Assembly (NCBI GenBank): GCA_029204225.1
Contig: MU835214.1
Coordinates: 1 to 40,919 of the forward strand
DNA length: 40,919 bases
Direction: 5' to 3'
Source: Diphasiastrum complanatum
Lineage: Eukaryota > Streptophyta > Lycopodiopsida > Lycopodiales > Lycopodiaceae
Part shown: in pieces, positions 20,699 through 32,348 of the stretch
How positions within the stretch are numbered: position 1 is the stretch's first letter
Layout of the letters: each line of letters opens with the position of its first letter
Program-made: the position numbers and the translations under genes
The notes under the pieces: generated by a model
Databases searched by the model: none
Told to the model about the DNA's origin: nothing
The model's input: the letters and a program-made list of their open reading frames with translations, nothing else

Positions 20699-20783
20699 AA
20701 GATTTCTCAAAATGGTGCCTCTTGTCTACTTATAGACAATCCCTTGTCTATAAGTAGACAAGAGGCACCATTCGAGAAATCTT
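20699..20783. repeat. 40-bp inverted repeat with 4-base loop
   Basis: Left arm 20699-20739 and right arm 20744-20783 are reverse complements except for one TT/C difference; the loop is TCCC. The left arm's CTCAAAATGGTG is also complementary to CACCATTTTGAG at about 20673, giving a possible alternative fold. Confidence 0.95.
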
Positions 20784-20880
20784 TTGGCACATTTGAAAAT
20801 GAGAGAGTTAGCCTCCTCTTTGTGAATGTGAGCCTTGGGAACAGAGCTTGCTAGGTCTCATGTGCCCAATCCACATGAAT

Positions 20881-21530
20881 CCACTCCCATTTTGTATTCA
20901 ATTTGCTTCTACCCCTTTTATTCTACTTGATGAATTCTTGGAGCTCTATATGTGCTTTGCATTTATGGCTATATCAACATGAATGTTGTATTGTTTTCTT
21001 GATCTTAGCTTTAGTTTGACTATTGCTATTTCATTGGATTCGGCACATGACAGATTATGTTATGATTTAGTTGCATATTTTAATAGTAACTAAGATAAAC
21101 AATTTGTTCAAAAGCACACTAAGTCTTCTTGTTAAAGAGCATTATATAATGGAAAGATTTTGATTTCTCAAAAAAATACGCTTGGAGTCCATGTTGGTAA
21201 GAATGCGTGAATATAACATGGTCATCAAAGTTTGTTGGACATTTTATGAAAAGTGGAAACAACTTCAACTAATTTCATGGCATATTATGTTTGGGGGAAC
21301 GGGGGGGAGGTGGGGGGTTGCACAACCCAAAGGTAGGTCCTGACCAATAAGAAAGACACAATAGCCATGGGCCTTCTCCTACATAATGTCATATGCAAAG
21401 TTTTTTTTTTTTGCGGTTTTGAAAAAAGATTGATTCTTTTTTCTCAATTTTTGCATCTTATTATAAAATTTTTAATAAGCTAGTATCAGACAGGGCTACC
21501 CACTAACTCAATAAAATGATACAAGGTCTT
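20881..21530. other. non-coding
   Basis: Contains G-rich runs near 21300 and a poly-T run near 21400. No gene or element terminus is recognised. Confidence 0.4.
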
Positions 21531-21539
21531 ACTAAGAGG

Positions 21540-22130
21540 CTTGCCATCAAACAAGATAAAATGACCCCTTACAACTCGTAGGCAAATGGGCAAGTTGGAA
21601 ACACTAACAAGAAGTTAGTGGATATTGTAAAAAAGATAGTCTCTGATGGCAAAAGGGATTGGGATTCAAAAGTACCTACACTTGTTTGGCCTACAATGCT
21701 ATGCTTAAAATTGGTACTAGAAAGTCACCTTTTTATCTAGTGTATGGTGTTGAAAGTATGTTACCTATTGAGATAGAACTAGAGACATTGATATTCTCTA
21801 AAGATTGTAATTTGCCTTACGAGCCATATGTTGAAGCTGGCTAAGCTTGATGAAAAGTGTACCAGGGCATTGTTGTAGATGGAGCGAAAGAAGAAATGGA
21901 TTAAGAAGCTACATGACTTGAAGGCTAAAAGATATCGATTTTGGGTTGGAAAATTGGTTCTGTTTTATGATGCACGAAGAGAACCGTTTCTCGATAAGCT
22001 GATTCCTATTCGGCTGGGTCCTTATGTTTTGAAAAAGGTTATTAAGAACAATACTATGATATTGTGTGACATGGAAGGTCATTACTTGGATACACCAATG
22101 AATATCAATAAGAACAAGCCATGTTATACA
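21540..22130 (+). pseudogene. Ty3/Gypsy integrase, C-terminal half
   Basis: The integrase core end (ANGQVGNTNKKLVDIVKKIV) is followed by the segment SPFYLVYGVESMLPIEIELE and by a chromodomain-proximal GPF/Y-like block: VGKLVLFYDARREPFLDKLI then RLGPYVLKKVIKNNTMILCD. Two frame changes separate these blocks, one at the Pro-Tyr-Val-Glu junction near 21835. The DDE residues upstream are missing. The frame ends TGA at 22131-22133, and a second domain starts immediately, overlapping it by a few bases. Confidence 0.85.
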
Positions 22131-22825
22131 TGATGATACATCCTACAAATGTGATGGTTCAATATACCATAAAATCTTATATGTGGTTTGATGGTGGAAG
22201 TAGAATTTATGGAACTATTGTAGTGGTTCTGAAAGATAGCACTGATATATTGATAACACAATTGGGAGTCTGTTTAGGTAAACGATATAATTTCAATTCA
22301 GCATAAACATCAAATACTTGGGTTAAAGAGAGCTAGCCAACAACAAATTACCCACCTATCGGTGTTCAATGATTCTGCTTTAATATGTAACGTAGGAACA
22401 AGTGTTTGGATTGCTAAAAATCATGTACTGACAATCTATGTTAATGAGATACACAGATTAATGAATTTGTCTTTATCAAGATATCTCATGTACAATGACA
22501 ACTAACTAGTTGGCCAATCAAGCCTTTGACTATGATGTGTTCTATTACTGCATGCCAAAATTGGAAGATGTTGAATTCTATGTGAATGACCAAGATGTGT
22601 GAAAAACATTGAAGCCCTATGCACATTGCGGGGTACGTTGGTTGCAGAAAGCCATTGCTAGGTTGAATTGTTTAACTTCTAGAGCTGTTATGAAAGTTGT
22701 TCAGGTTGTGAGGACCTACCAGAAACTAACACCATTTTTTTCATTCAATTGGCCCTTCAGAGGAGAGTTTTTCCTGAATGATATGAATGCCAAATCAAGA
22801 TTGATTCACTTGTTTACGCCATAGC
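22121..22825 (+). pseudogene. RNase H-like domain and tail downstream of Gypsy integrase
   Basis: ATGATACATCC starts a frame reading MWFDGGSRIYGTIVVVLKDS, the first beta-hairpin of an RNase H fold with the first catalytic Asp. After a stop/frameshift that destroys the expected AEY motif, ILGLKRAS and FNDSALIC follow; GLK-A and DS are the second helix and the next catalytic Asp of the non-retroviral (archaeal-type) RNase H of plant Tat-lineage Gypsy elements. Here it lies after integrase, while the usual order in Tat/Ogre is before it. A further block (KPYAHCGVRWLQKAIARLN) ends near 22825. Confidence 0.6.
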
Positions 22826-22905
22826 CCAATGAAGATACAACAGTCTAGCCGTGAACCACAGATCTTGGATCCATCGGGTAGGACTGCCCTCCCCAGTTGA
22901 GTCAC
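22826..22905 (+). repeat. Gypsy 3' tail, copy 1
   Basis: GCCCAATGAAGATACAACAG through TTGGATCCATCGGGTAGG to CAGTTGAGTCACC is shared with 25288-25370. It probably marks the end of the internal region of this Gypsy family. Confidence 0.75.
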
Positions 22906-23039
22906 CACTAATAGAAGGGCAAATCTCCTCTCTTTTTATGCTTTTTAGAAACAAAACTTGCATGATAATGCAATCTATGTTGCTACCTTACCAGTTGTTT
23001 GATTGATAAACTAAGGGTTTTTGTTCGGGCTTCAACCCG

Positions 23040-23290
23040 ATGTCCACAACACATGGCCCTTACTTTGCATTTTTTGGACTTTTCAAATTCGACATGAGAG
23101 TGGTGAAGTGCGAATTTTAAAGTCTATCGCATTCTTCGCACTTTTTGCATTCAAACAGAAGCGTGGAAGTGCGAATTCCAAAATAGTCATCATAGCTTTC
23201 GTACTTTTTGCATTCAAGAGGGAGTGTTGAACTGCAAATTCCAACTAGCCTTTGTAGTTTTCACATATTTTGCAAAATGAATTTCACAAA
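23040..23290. repeat. ~62-bp tandem repeat, three degenerate units
   Basis: Units begin near 23108, 23169 and 23232 with GTGCGAATT or a variant and contain GCACTTTTTGCATTCAA-like cores. Possibly part of an LTR. Confidence 0.6.
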
Positions 23291-23525
23291 TTCTAAAGTC
23301 GCACCGGCCCCATTAGACTCTTTAGGCTCATGTTTTCTTGTGTCATTTTGATGCCTATCCCGGTATGTGTAGAAAGCCATCTACCTTTGTGATTGGAAAC
23401 ATTGGATAAAGGCATAACTGTTGTAGACAGTTAGTGAGACAATGTCATTTTCCCCTCCTAAATGAGAGATGATATGGAGTGTATGTGCTCATTTTCACAA
23501 AAAGCATTACAGTAATAGCAACATA

Positions 23526-23671
<146 letters not shown>

Positions 23672-23699
23672 ATGCACGTTTTGTTCTCGGCCGGTTGAT

Positions 23700-24475
23700 A
23701 AAGATTAGCTTTTGCATCTTGTCACAATCGTAGATCGGTATTTTGCTACTTTCCATTTCTTGTCATGAATATGTCAGTACTCTTCTTCAAACTTAACAGT
23801 CTAAGATTTATAGTTTAATACCCTATACAACGATATTGGAAATGGAGATTTATAAACTTCAAATGTGAAAGACTTGGCACTTTAGGATTGGCCATCCCCA
23901 AAGGTTGGCCCAAATTTTGAAGTTTGAACAGTGGGCCAAGTTGCCAACTATCACCTTCCTTCAACGTCCAACTTAGAATAGTCCATCTTCCACAAATGTT
24001 ATAATTTAACTCCATTTTTTAACTTCCAAACTCTCAAAGTTTCAAACTTCAGACTTTTATGTTTCTATTATACTATGGACTTCATGAAAAGTAGAAAGAA
24101 CTGGTAGGGCCCCAGGCCATGATCCATGTAGATTCTAGGAAAAAGGCTCCAATTCTATTTAGTAAATGCTTTACATGAAATTTATTATGAGAAATGTAAA
24201 TACCTACAATCTTATATACTATTTACTAGGAAGTGAATACTAGGAATTTTAAAATAACGTTTGTATAAAAGTCCTATGCTTTGTAGAATGAAATAGACAA
24301 GATAAGTTTTATGTAAGAACTTCACACGAAGGCCATGAACATTTTGAAAACATCATGGAAATTATGCATGAAGGGCAACCTTGAAGGTCATATTTCAACA
24401 CTCGTGTATGCCCCTAAGAAGGTTCTATTCTATTTATAAGACTGCTTATAACTAATTTTTGATGGAAACATGTGT
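23700..24475. other. non-coding
   Basis: AT-rich, with short AACTTCAAA/AAACTTC words between 23850 and 24060. No gene or terminus is recognised. Confidence 0.4.
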
Positions 24476-24477
24476 TT

Positions 24478-24728
24478 TATTATGCACAAAGAGAACTGTT
24501 TCTCGATAAGATGATGCCTATGTGGCTGTCCTTATGTTTTGAAAAAGGTTTCCAAGAACAATACTATGATATTGTGTGACATGGAACTACATGGTAAGAC
24601 TGGTCAATATCAATAAGAACAAACCATATTATACATGATGATACATTATACAAATGTGATGTCTCAATATACCAGAAAAGTTGATATGTGGTTTGAAGGT
24701 AGAAGTTGAATTTATGGAACTATTGGAG
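24478..24728 (+). pseudogene. Gypsy integrase end plus RNase H start, copy 2
   Basis: Parallels 21965-22215: CACAAAGAGAACTGTTTCTC, then the CCTTATGTTTTGAAAAAGGT block, the integrase stop and ATGATACATTATACAAATG. It reaches TATGTGGTTTGAAGG (the WFDG motif now WFEG) and then jumps abruptly at about 24728 to integrase sequence again. Confidence 0.75.
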
Positions 24729-25370
24729 TGGGCCTACAATGTAGCAGTGTATGGTGCTAAAAGTGTGTTACCTATTGAGATTGAACTAGAGACATTGAGG
24801 TTCTCTAAAGATCATGATTTATCTTATGAGCCATTTGTTGAGCAAAGATTGTTGATGCTGGCTAAGCTTGATGAAAAGGGTACCAGGGCACTGTCATAGA
24901 TGGAGTGAAAGAAGAAACATATATAAATAGCTACATGACTTGAAGGCTAAAAGATATCTGTTCCGGGTTGGACAGTTAGTTTTGTTTTATGATGCTTGGA
25001 GTGACCTGATTCTCGATAAGCTGATGCCTAATTGACTGGGTCCTTATGTTTTGAAAAAGTTTTCCAAGAATAATAATATGATATTGTGTGACATGGAAGG
25101 TCGTTACATGGATACACCAGTTAATATCAATAAGATCAAACCATATTATGCATGATGATACATCCTACAATGGTTCAACATACCAACATTGTCAAAGTTG
25201 ATATATGGTTTGATGGTGCTTCGGAGGAGAGTTTTTCCTGAATGATATGAATGTCAGATCAAGATTGATTCACTTGTTTACTCCATAGCCCAATGGAGAT
25301 ACAACGGTCTAGTCGTGAACTAGAGATATTGGATCCATCGGGTAGGGACAGCCCTCTCCAGTTGAGTCAC
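24729..25370 (+). pseudogene. Gypsy integrase C-half, RNase H start and 3' tail, copy 3
   Basis: Starts in integrase with AYNVAVYGAKSVLPIEIELE and continues through FSKDHDLSYEPFVEQRLLML, frameshifts, and the PYVLKK region to the stop. The RNase H start (VDIWFDGA) follows at about 25190 and is fused by an internal deletion to the GGEFFLNDMN-type tail and the GGATCCATCGGGTAGGG end. Copy 1 retains the part deleted here. Confidence 0.8.
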
Positions 25371-26215
25371 CAAATCATCATTTATAGATTCTGTGACTTT
25401 CTCGGCTGATACTATCGTGGATAAATGGTCAGCAAGAAAATGTTGCTTACCTTTTCTAACGATGGTTGCTAACACATGTCCCCAATCGAAGATATCGGTA
25501 GATTGTGTGTAATGTGGTAGAGGAACATTCATCTTCATACCGCACTGGTTCTGCTTTACCAATAGTGTAAGCTATTGATATTCTTTGATCTCTATTACCA
25601 AAAATGATTTGTTGTTTCTTCCAATCTTGGATCACTTCGACATTTGTCAACCATGTGGCTCCTAATAAAAATTTATAGGCGAACTTTTCTTGTGGGAGAT
25701 CTAGTACCACCCAATCAACTATAAAATTAAGACCTGCGATCTTAATGGATACGACATTAATATGTTCATATGGCTTTGGTCACCTAAATTCAGTTGATAT
25801 TTGGGTGGAACAATAGGCCTGACACCCCATTGCTTAGCAAGTGATAGCGATATGATATTCACTCCTGACCCACTATAAATGATAGTTGGTATAGTAGCTT
25901 GATCTTTATGGCTCACAGGTAAGGTGATGCAGCCTCCTTCCTGCCTTCCTTGTTTAAAACAAGGTAGCATCAACCTATTGGGTCAGCCTTGGAATCTCCG
26001 GTTGATGAGGTATTTTGATATCCTCATCAGAGTCATGTAGCTCTTGGGTTATGATCTTGCGTTCAGATAGCTTCAGAACAGTATGGAAAGGTAATGTGAT
26101 TTGAGACTGCAGAAGATTGGATATGATCTCTATTCCTGTGGGTCGTGGCAAGTGTTTTTGTTTAGTTTCCTTGAGTAATGGAATAGGTTCATTTTTGTAC
26201 TCGCAGAGTAGCTCA
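25371..26215 (-). pseudogene. Ty3/Gypsy protease region
   Basis: From 26215 down: a pre-protease linker (LHDSDEDIKIPHQPEIPRL), then GGCITLPVSHKDQATIPTII and YSGSGVNIISLSLAKQWGV. The catalytic Asp of DSGS is replaced by Tyr. After a frame change come LPQEKFAYKFLLGATWLTNV and the post-protease spacer LPHYTQSTDIFDWGHVLATI, related to the 9.1-kb fragment. It meets the plus-strand Gypsy tail head-on near 25370, so opposite-strand pieces of the same or related families are joined. Confidence 0.8.
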
Positions 26216-26229
26216 TCTTGAACTTTTGT

Positions 26230-26530
26230 CGAGAATATCTACTAAAGAGCAAAGATGAGGTGTTTGACGTCTTTTTCAAGTTCAGAATTTCAAGGGAGGT
26301 TCAGTTTTCTACAAAGATCAAGTGCTTGAGGAGTGACAATGGTGGTGAGTATATTTCTACCAAGTTCAAGGCTTTTTGTGATGAGCATGGGATCAAGAGG
26401 GAGTACACAAGCCCAAGGACACCACAACAAAATGGAGTGGCCAAGAGGAAGAATAGAACTTTGTGTGAAGGTGCCAGAGCTATGAGGTTAGGTGCTAATC
26501 TTTCTAAATCTTTTTGAGATCAAGCTTTGG
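26230..26530 (+). pseudogene. Ty1/Copia integrase fragment, catalytic Glu lost
   Basis: Reads VFDVFFKFRISREVQFSTKI, then LRSDNGGEYISTKFKAFCDE with the second catalytic Asp, then RTPQQNGVAKRKNRTLCE, where the catalytic Glu of NGVAERKN is Lys. It ends at a TGA in the SKSF*DQAL segment. The family is close to the minus-strand Copia at 6.6-8.8 kb. The same element probably resumes at 34.1 kb. Confidence 0.9.
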
Positions 26531-26559
26531 TTAAAGTGGCTCTCATCACACGCTTTAAA

Positions 26560-26984
26560 CCCAGAAAGTTTCTGGAAAGTCCGTTTCTCCTGCTGAGCAA
26601 AGTAAAGATGGAAAAATGAGAAAGGGTCAGAGACTATATGAAACGGGTCAAACATCTAAGATCCGAGTGCAATGCAGCCCTAACTCCCGATCATGCAGTT
26701 ATTATGTGGTTCCTCGCAGGGTTACCATGTAGTATCCGAAGAGAGCTTAAATGACAAGAGTAGTATGCTACATTGCAAGCAGCAATGGAAGATGCCATCA
26801 GGGAAGAGGATGAGGGTTCAGACGATGAATCTTATCCAACCACTCACACTCAAACTCCTTTGGTAGCATCATCAACGCAACCAATTTGTCCACCGAGCTG
26901 TTGATGGGACAAATGACAAAGCTACACAAGCAGCAGATGGAACAACTAACGACTCAATTCTCGATCAGAAACTGAAGGCCTTGC
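26560..26984 (+). pseudogene. Ty3/Gypsy gag, capsid part
   Basis: Contains YMKRVKHLRSECNAALTPDH and VIMWFLAGLPCSIRRELK, the retrotransposon gag pattern, then an acidic AMEDAIREEDEGSDDESYPT and a Gln-rich helix (LMGQMTKLHKQQMEQLTTQF). Several in-frame stops. It ends where the LTR-derived segment begins at 26985; a zinc-knuckle gag piece resumes near 32.7 kb. Confidence 0.8.
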
Positions 26985-27033
26985 TATAAAGACCCTGAAG
27001 GACAACCTCTAAGATGAGGATAGGAGAACAATA
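26985..27033. repeat. 48-bp terminal direct repeat, left copy
   Basis: TATAAAGACCCTGAAGGACA then ACCTCTAAGATGAGGATAGG and AGAACAATA; the right copy is at 32169-32219 with one substitution and a 2-base indel. Confidence 0.95.
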
Positions 27034-30000
27034 TTAACCAAGGAAAATCGTTATTCTTAGTTTGACTTCCATATCAAACAAGTACTTAGAGATAAACCTA
27101 TTTCCAATCGTTAATCTCTGTTCTGGAGTACGACTCAAGTTTTAAAAGTACACTAAGCAATCAATTTCTCAACTAATTTACACTCAACACAAGTTAGTAA
27201 TATCACCTTCATGTAAAACACTTACATGAACCACTGAGTGAAATATTTCCTAACTTAGGAGATTAAAGTTAAAAAAAATAATAATAATTACAATTACAGT
27301 CTAAAATTATCCACAACTCTGACAGATAATTCATAAGCTTTCAAATACAAATATCCTTAGAATCCAAATTCTAAGATATGATAATTCATTCAATTAGAAT
27401 CTCTAGGATAATCATTAAGATATAGAATGATTAAAACTCAACTCTGAGTATCCCAGATACTCTTTTGAGTTAAATGCTCTTGTTTCTAGCACCAAATACA
27501 AGAAAATAGCATTCATTCATCTTAGTAGACGTGTATGTCTCCTATGATAACTATAGATCCAATCTAATGAAGAATTGTACTCAAGCATCTGCAGACCATA
27601 AACTGTAGCGGAATAACATCCACTATATAAATTAAATTCTCCACTAAGAAATACTCTATCCCAAGAATACTGTATATCCAATGCACATAATTTTAATTGA
27701 TGAACCCAAATGATTCACTAATCATGCGTCTTACAAGCAATATAATTCAAAAACCATCAGTTCTTGGTGAATCCTCTTCACACTGATCGTTTTACCAATT
27801 AATTTCATCTTGGAGTTATCAACTATTCAAGTTAATTGCCAATGATTTAGAAATCTCAAATGTCTAGGTGAAGAAATCAATTATACTAGTATGACACCAC
27901 ATTCAGATTCTTACCCAAATCATTTATAAGTTAATCCATAAATCTTCTATACAAAGGTTTGTTAACTCTGCAAGTATGTATCAAAACAATACTTGATCAT
28001 ATGCTTATGTTCACCGACTAGGTTAAGTGCACCAAATAACTCTAGTAACTACTCACATATCTCACTGAGATCTTGTAACTCAGCTACAAAAGATTTTCTA
28101 TTTCTCATGAGTAGATAACATATCCGAAAAATCTCTTAGACGAATAACATTCACTCTCACCAGTTTCCCAATCCAACTTACCTCTAATCACGTAATTTCT
28201 TCTACTCCATCAACTCCTCTCTGATCCTAGTATTAAACTAAGATTAGGCTGACCCAATATAGAACTCTCAGCCTTAAATTCTGATCAAACTTACTTCTAT
28301 TCCAATCAAAATGGAATTAGTAACCCTTGGACTTCTACCTACTTATAGTAAGTGATTCAAATTTCAAACATGTTCTAGATCTAGAGTGTCCACACAATCC
28401 CTAGAGAATTCCTCTTTTTCGAAAAGTTCCAATTAGGTATCTTACTCTGAATCTATCCGAATTTACTTTTTGACCAAATCTCATTTCTAAACCACAGTTG
28501 GTTCTCTTCCAAAAACTATGCAGCCTACAAATTCCCAAATAGAATTTTATCCCACCACTTCACCTCTCCTTTTAATGAAATTATAAATTTCAATAAAAGT
28601 TAACTGAAAAGATGATATATGAAAATATTTAAATCCTAGAAAAGTCAGTAATAAGTGCTTCCACTAAAAGATTCACACTATTACAAACAAAACTTTTCTT
28701 TCAAATATTTTCAACCCGAGTGATAGAAACTACCACTCCATCGAAATCCATTTACACAAAGAGATATTCTAGGTTTAAGAAATCCAAACACTTCAATCTT
28801 AGAATTTATCTGAATTCCAAGTCTATTCACACAAGTAGTAATTTATATGACATAACAGTCTTTCAAAAGAATAACTTCATGCTGGAAAGAATCATATAAC
28901 CCAGTCTAATATCTATATTCGAGAAATTACTAAGAAGTAAAGGATTAATTAAGAAAACAAGAAATAGATTTGGGGGCCTCTGATTTTGTAAATAATGAGA
29001 TACCACATTGGGATCTAGATTAAACCTCAAAATTTTCTAAAATACCCCACATTTGATCAAACAATTTTATTTTTTCCATATCGCGACTAGGTACTAAAAC
29101 ACACCATTCACCATCAGATCTTTACAATCCTAGAATTCCATTTCCAAAATTATTGATGTCTCATACCATCAGCTTTTCCTTCCAGAAAACTCTTAACCAC
29201 TTTGTCTGATATTCTAGAGATCCATTGATCATGTAGTTGTCCTATAATCACTATAGGATATTATTTCTTGATCCCAAACACTGAAGAATTCATTTATTTG
29301 GATGGCTGGCATGCCCACCAGATGGATACCACAAATCCACACCTGATTCTGTGATTTAGACAGAAGAATTAACATGGTTCAATATTACATTTTGATCCTT
29401 ACAGGCTAATGATAAACTTCGAATCCCCATGGATCCAAGAGTTAACTCTAGGGACAAGCTTCTATCAATTGACAGATCCAATGTAATCCATGTATCAAAT
29501 TCTACTTCTAACATCACAATTGACATCCAAATTGCGGATACCTCAATGGTTACAAAGATATAAGTTATGAATTCAACTACATGAATTCAGAAAATCAATA
29601 ACCAATATTAAGCGATTATTTACTGGGAATCCTAACTACGAAATACATTTCTCAATCACACTTACAACCATTGATGTCCATTCTTCTTCCCTCCTTAGAA
29701 TTTTCAGTTCCTTGAAAATCCTTCATCAAGAAGACGTAATGACATTAGTAAATGTTTAAAAAATTAATTATTGTAGGAAAAAGTCGGAAACAATTTCATT
29801 TCTATCCTATATCTGGGCTGAATAACTGACACATTAAAAATCATCAACTAGTATGAAAAACACCACTAGTCTGATCTTTTGAATATAATTCGCCATAGGA
29901 TTTTACTGGAAATGAAATTAGTGTTTTTTTTTTTACTAATTCCTATTATTACGATTTTCCAATAAAATTGGACTGTTCTCTCTTTTCACTTACTGGCTTA

Positions 30001-32155
30001 AGGAATTACTTCGTTAAAGTCATCTGTAATTAATGAAAAATTCATAAAATTTGGATTCAGGTACTTTCTATCCTGTATTCTCATAAATAATTTTGTCGAA
30101 TAAAAAATTCTCCCCAAATACTATGATCTTTATTCCATTACTTATTTAACAAGTATTTCAAAAGCTTTGGTTTGTTCAATTTTAATGATAAAAAAGCATC
30201 AGAACCACAATAACCAATTGATCGGTGTTCTACCGATTTGAAAAGGGAAAAAACTGAAAGAAAAAAAAAAAAAACACACACAATTTGGGAGTATCACTAC
30301 ACCTGAATGTCTTAAATAACATCATACCAAGGAATCGAAATTCCTATACTGGGAATATGCCTGAGAACTGTACCACTCTTTCGTTCCATCAAGATCGGTT
30401 TCGGAATAATTCCCATCGAAAATCGATTAATACTGTTTGACCACGAATAATGGTACTCAAGTTCAAAAAACCGGCTTAGCCTAAAATGTCAAAGTGATAA
30501 AGCTAAAAACATGCATATTGTTCCTAGAGAAAGGAAATCCCAATTTCTTTAACTCCTGTTGCGAGAAACAATACAAAATTGAAGGCTAAATTTTGACTAT
30601 CAAACACCAAGAAATTGAATTTTCTTTGTCCGAGTGTTAGTAACTTGTATTTCCGGAGTTGTTCTAGAAAACCAATTCTAAACCAACTCAAAGCTACCAA
30701 TTGTCTAAAATTCTCTCCAAGCCTTGATCCACTGGCATGTAACCACATTGATTCAAATAGTCAGCCAATTCCTCCCCTCCAAATTGCCAACCATTCATCA
30801 CACTCATGAAACTAGCTCAAGACACTTTCCACAAGCGTGCTAAAAGCCCAAACCAAAAGGTTTTAAACATAAAAGGCCATAGGTCCTCACAAAAACACAA
30901 ACCCTATCTTCTTCAAAGTAAAGAAAACTTAGGCCCGGCATCCGAGAGGGAGAGAGATTCAACCAGCCGCAACTTACATCACAGAAGGCTTCTCAGCCGC
31001 AGGCCTCATCGATGAGAGAAGCATGATAGGAGGCTGAATTGCACTTCCACCATCGCGTCAGGGAGAAAAAGAGGAAACAGGATCAGTCTCGTCCTTCCCC
31101 ACAACAAGGTATCTGGGCTTTATGGCCAATATTCACATCTTCTGCTATCCACGGAGAATCCGAACCCCTGTTCCTACCAGGTTTCCAGTCATCTTCCATT
31201 CCAGCGGCTTTCAAACTTCTCAAAAAATCAGGTCACAGCCTATCTCAAGGTCGTTCAAATGTCTCTTACTGCTCTTACTCCAGGCTCTTCCCTCCATTAA
31301 GAATGTCCTCACGTTCTTATGGCATATAGCTAAAAGATACATGATTATTCATTAAGGATAATCCTGCAGATGCATCTTTAAGAACCCAACAACCGATTAT
31401 GGAGTAGATTGGACTTACTAGGAAGGTCGAGTAGCAGTTCCTTGTTCTCAGAAATCAAAGATCAGCCACAGCTCTTTCGACTCTGAGCAGGCTAAAACTA
31501 GCTGTCTCACGACTTCCAACAGCTTTCAGGGTTTCATATCCTCAAAACCGAGTCTGAAAGGAGACCAACGAGTATTTTATGACAGAGTTACTACATCAAT
31601 ATTCAACCTCTGACTTACTAGCTTAACATAGCTTCCATTCTGCTAAATTTTAACATAATTGCTCATCCACCTATTTCCATCATGCATGTTCTCAGGAGAG
31701 TTATGATTGTAAAATAACAAGTCTTAATCCTCAACATGCAATCAGTAGAATCATGTCCCAAACTGCCAACAGTCCCCACAAACTGGATAGATCGATGTAG
31801 TATCAATCTATCCATAAAAACTAGCATACATGACTCAGAATATTATGGTCCAGCATTTTAATATTTAACCAAACAGAAAACCAGCTGATGAGCAAATCAT
31901 TCACACCTTTGAAAGTTTCCTCAACTAAAACAGAGAATTAAGAATGAATTCACACAATTTCTTAGCATCTATTACCAAAACTGACCATGTAGAAGAGCAC
32001 TCTACCGTCATATTGGCCAAGCATGCTTTGTGAATTCAACTCCATAATTTCTTGGAGAAAATAGCACTCCAACTGGGATGTAAATCCAAGTGCTCCAAAC
32101 TTCCAAACCAATGTAGAGCTTGTCTCCATCCTATCCAAGACCGCATCTTAGCCAA
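27034..32155 (-). mobile_element. non-coding LTR-element derivative (LARD-like), ~5.1 kb
   Basis: No coding similarity over 5 kb. The segment is AT-rich with only short random frames. It is bounded by the 48-bp direct repeats, and at its right edge a tRNA-Met PBS faces left (minus). That is the layout of a large non-autonomous LTR retrotransposon in minus orientation, inserted in Gypsy gag. The repeat match does not extend, so one LTR must be truncated or replaced. Confidence 0.5.
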
Positions 32156-32167
32156 GCTCTGATACCA
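32156..32167 (-). other. primer-binding site (tRNA-Met)
   Basis: TGGTATCAGAGC on the minus strand, three bases from the LTR-like end GGTCTTTA, the same spacing as at 20.38 kb. Confidence 0.8.
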
Positions 32168-32168
32168 A

Positions 32169-32219
32169 TATAAAGACCCTGAAGGACAACCCCTAAGATG
32201 AGGATAGGAGAACACAATA
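32169..32219. repeat. 48-bp terminal direct repeat, right copy
   Basis: Matches 26985-27033. It adjoins the PBS and so is the 3' end of the 5' LTR on the minus strand. The LTR continues rightward to an undefined point before about 32680 and contains the SINE. Confidence 0.9.
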
Positions 32220-32348
32220 AGAGAGACAATGGAGCCAAACTGCCCAACCAATCCTAGATCAAGCCCCCAAGCCATGCCATGTGAAGCAAGAGGAGAAGAG
32301 AAAAACTGGTAACCTAAACCCAATATGTCGACGGGAGAATCCCTACCT

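Larger units (their letters stand above)
20394..20880 (-). mobile_element. putative 5' LTR of the Copia element
   Basis: The inner end (TGATAGG on plus, CCTATCA on minus) is fixed by the PBS. The outer end, near 20880, is a guess because no second LTR was found. The segment contains a 51-bp tandem duplication and a long hairpin, described separately. Confidence 0.5.

Noticed and set aside
30806-31355. Short plus-strand frames in the non-coding LTR derivative
   Set aside because: Low length, no motif, no splice support.
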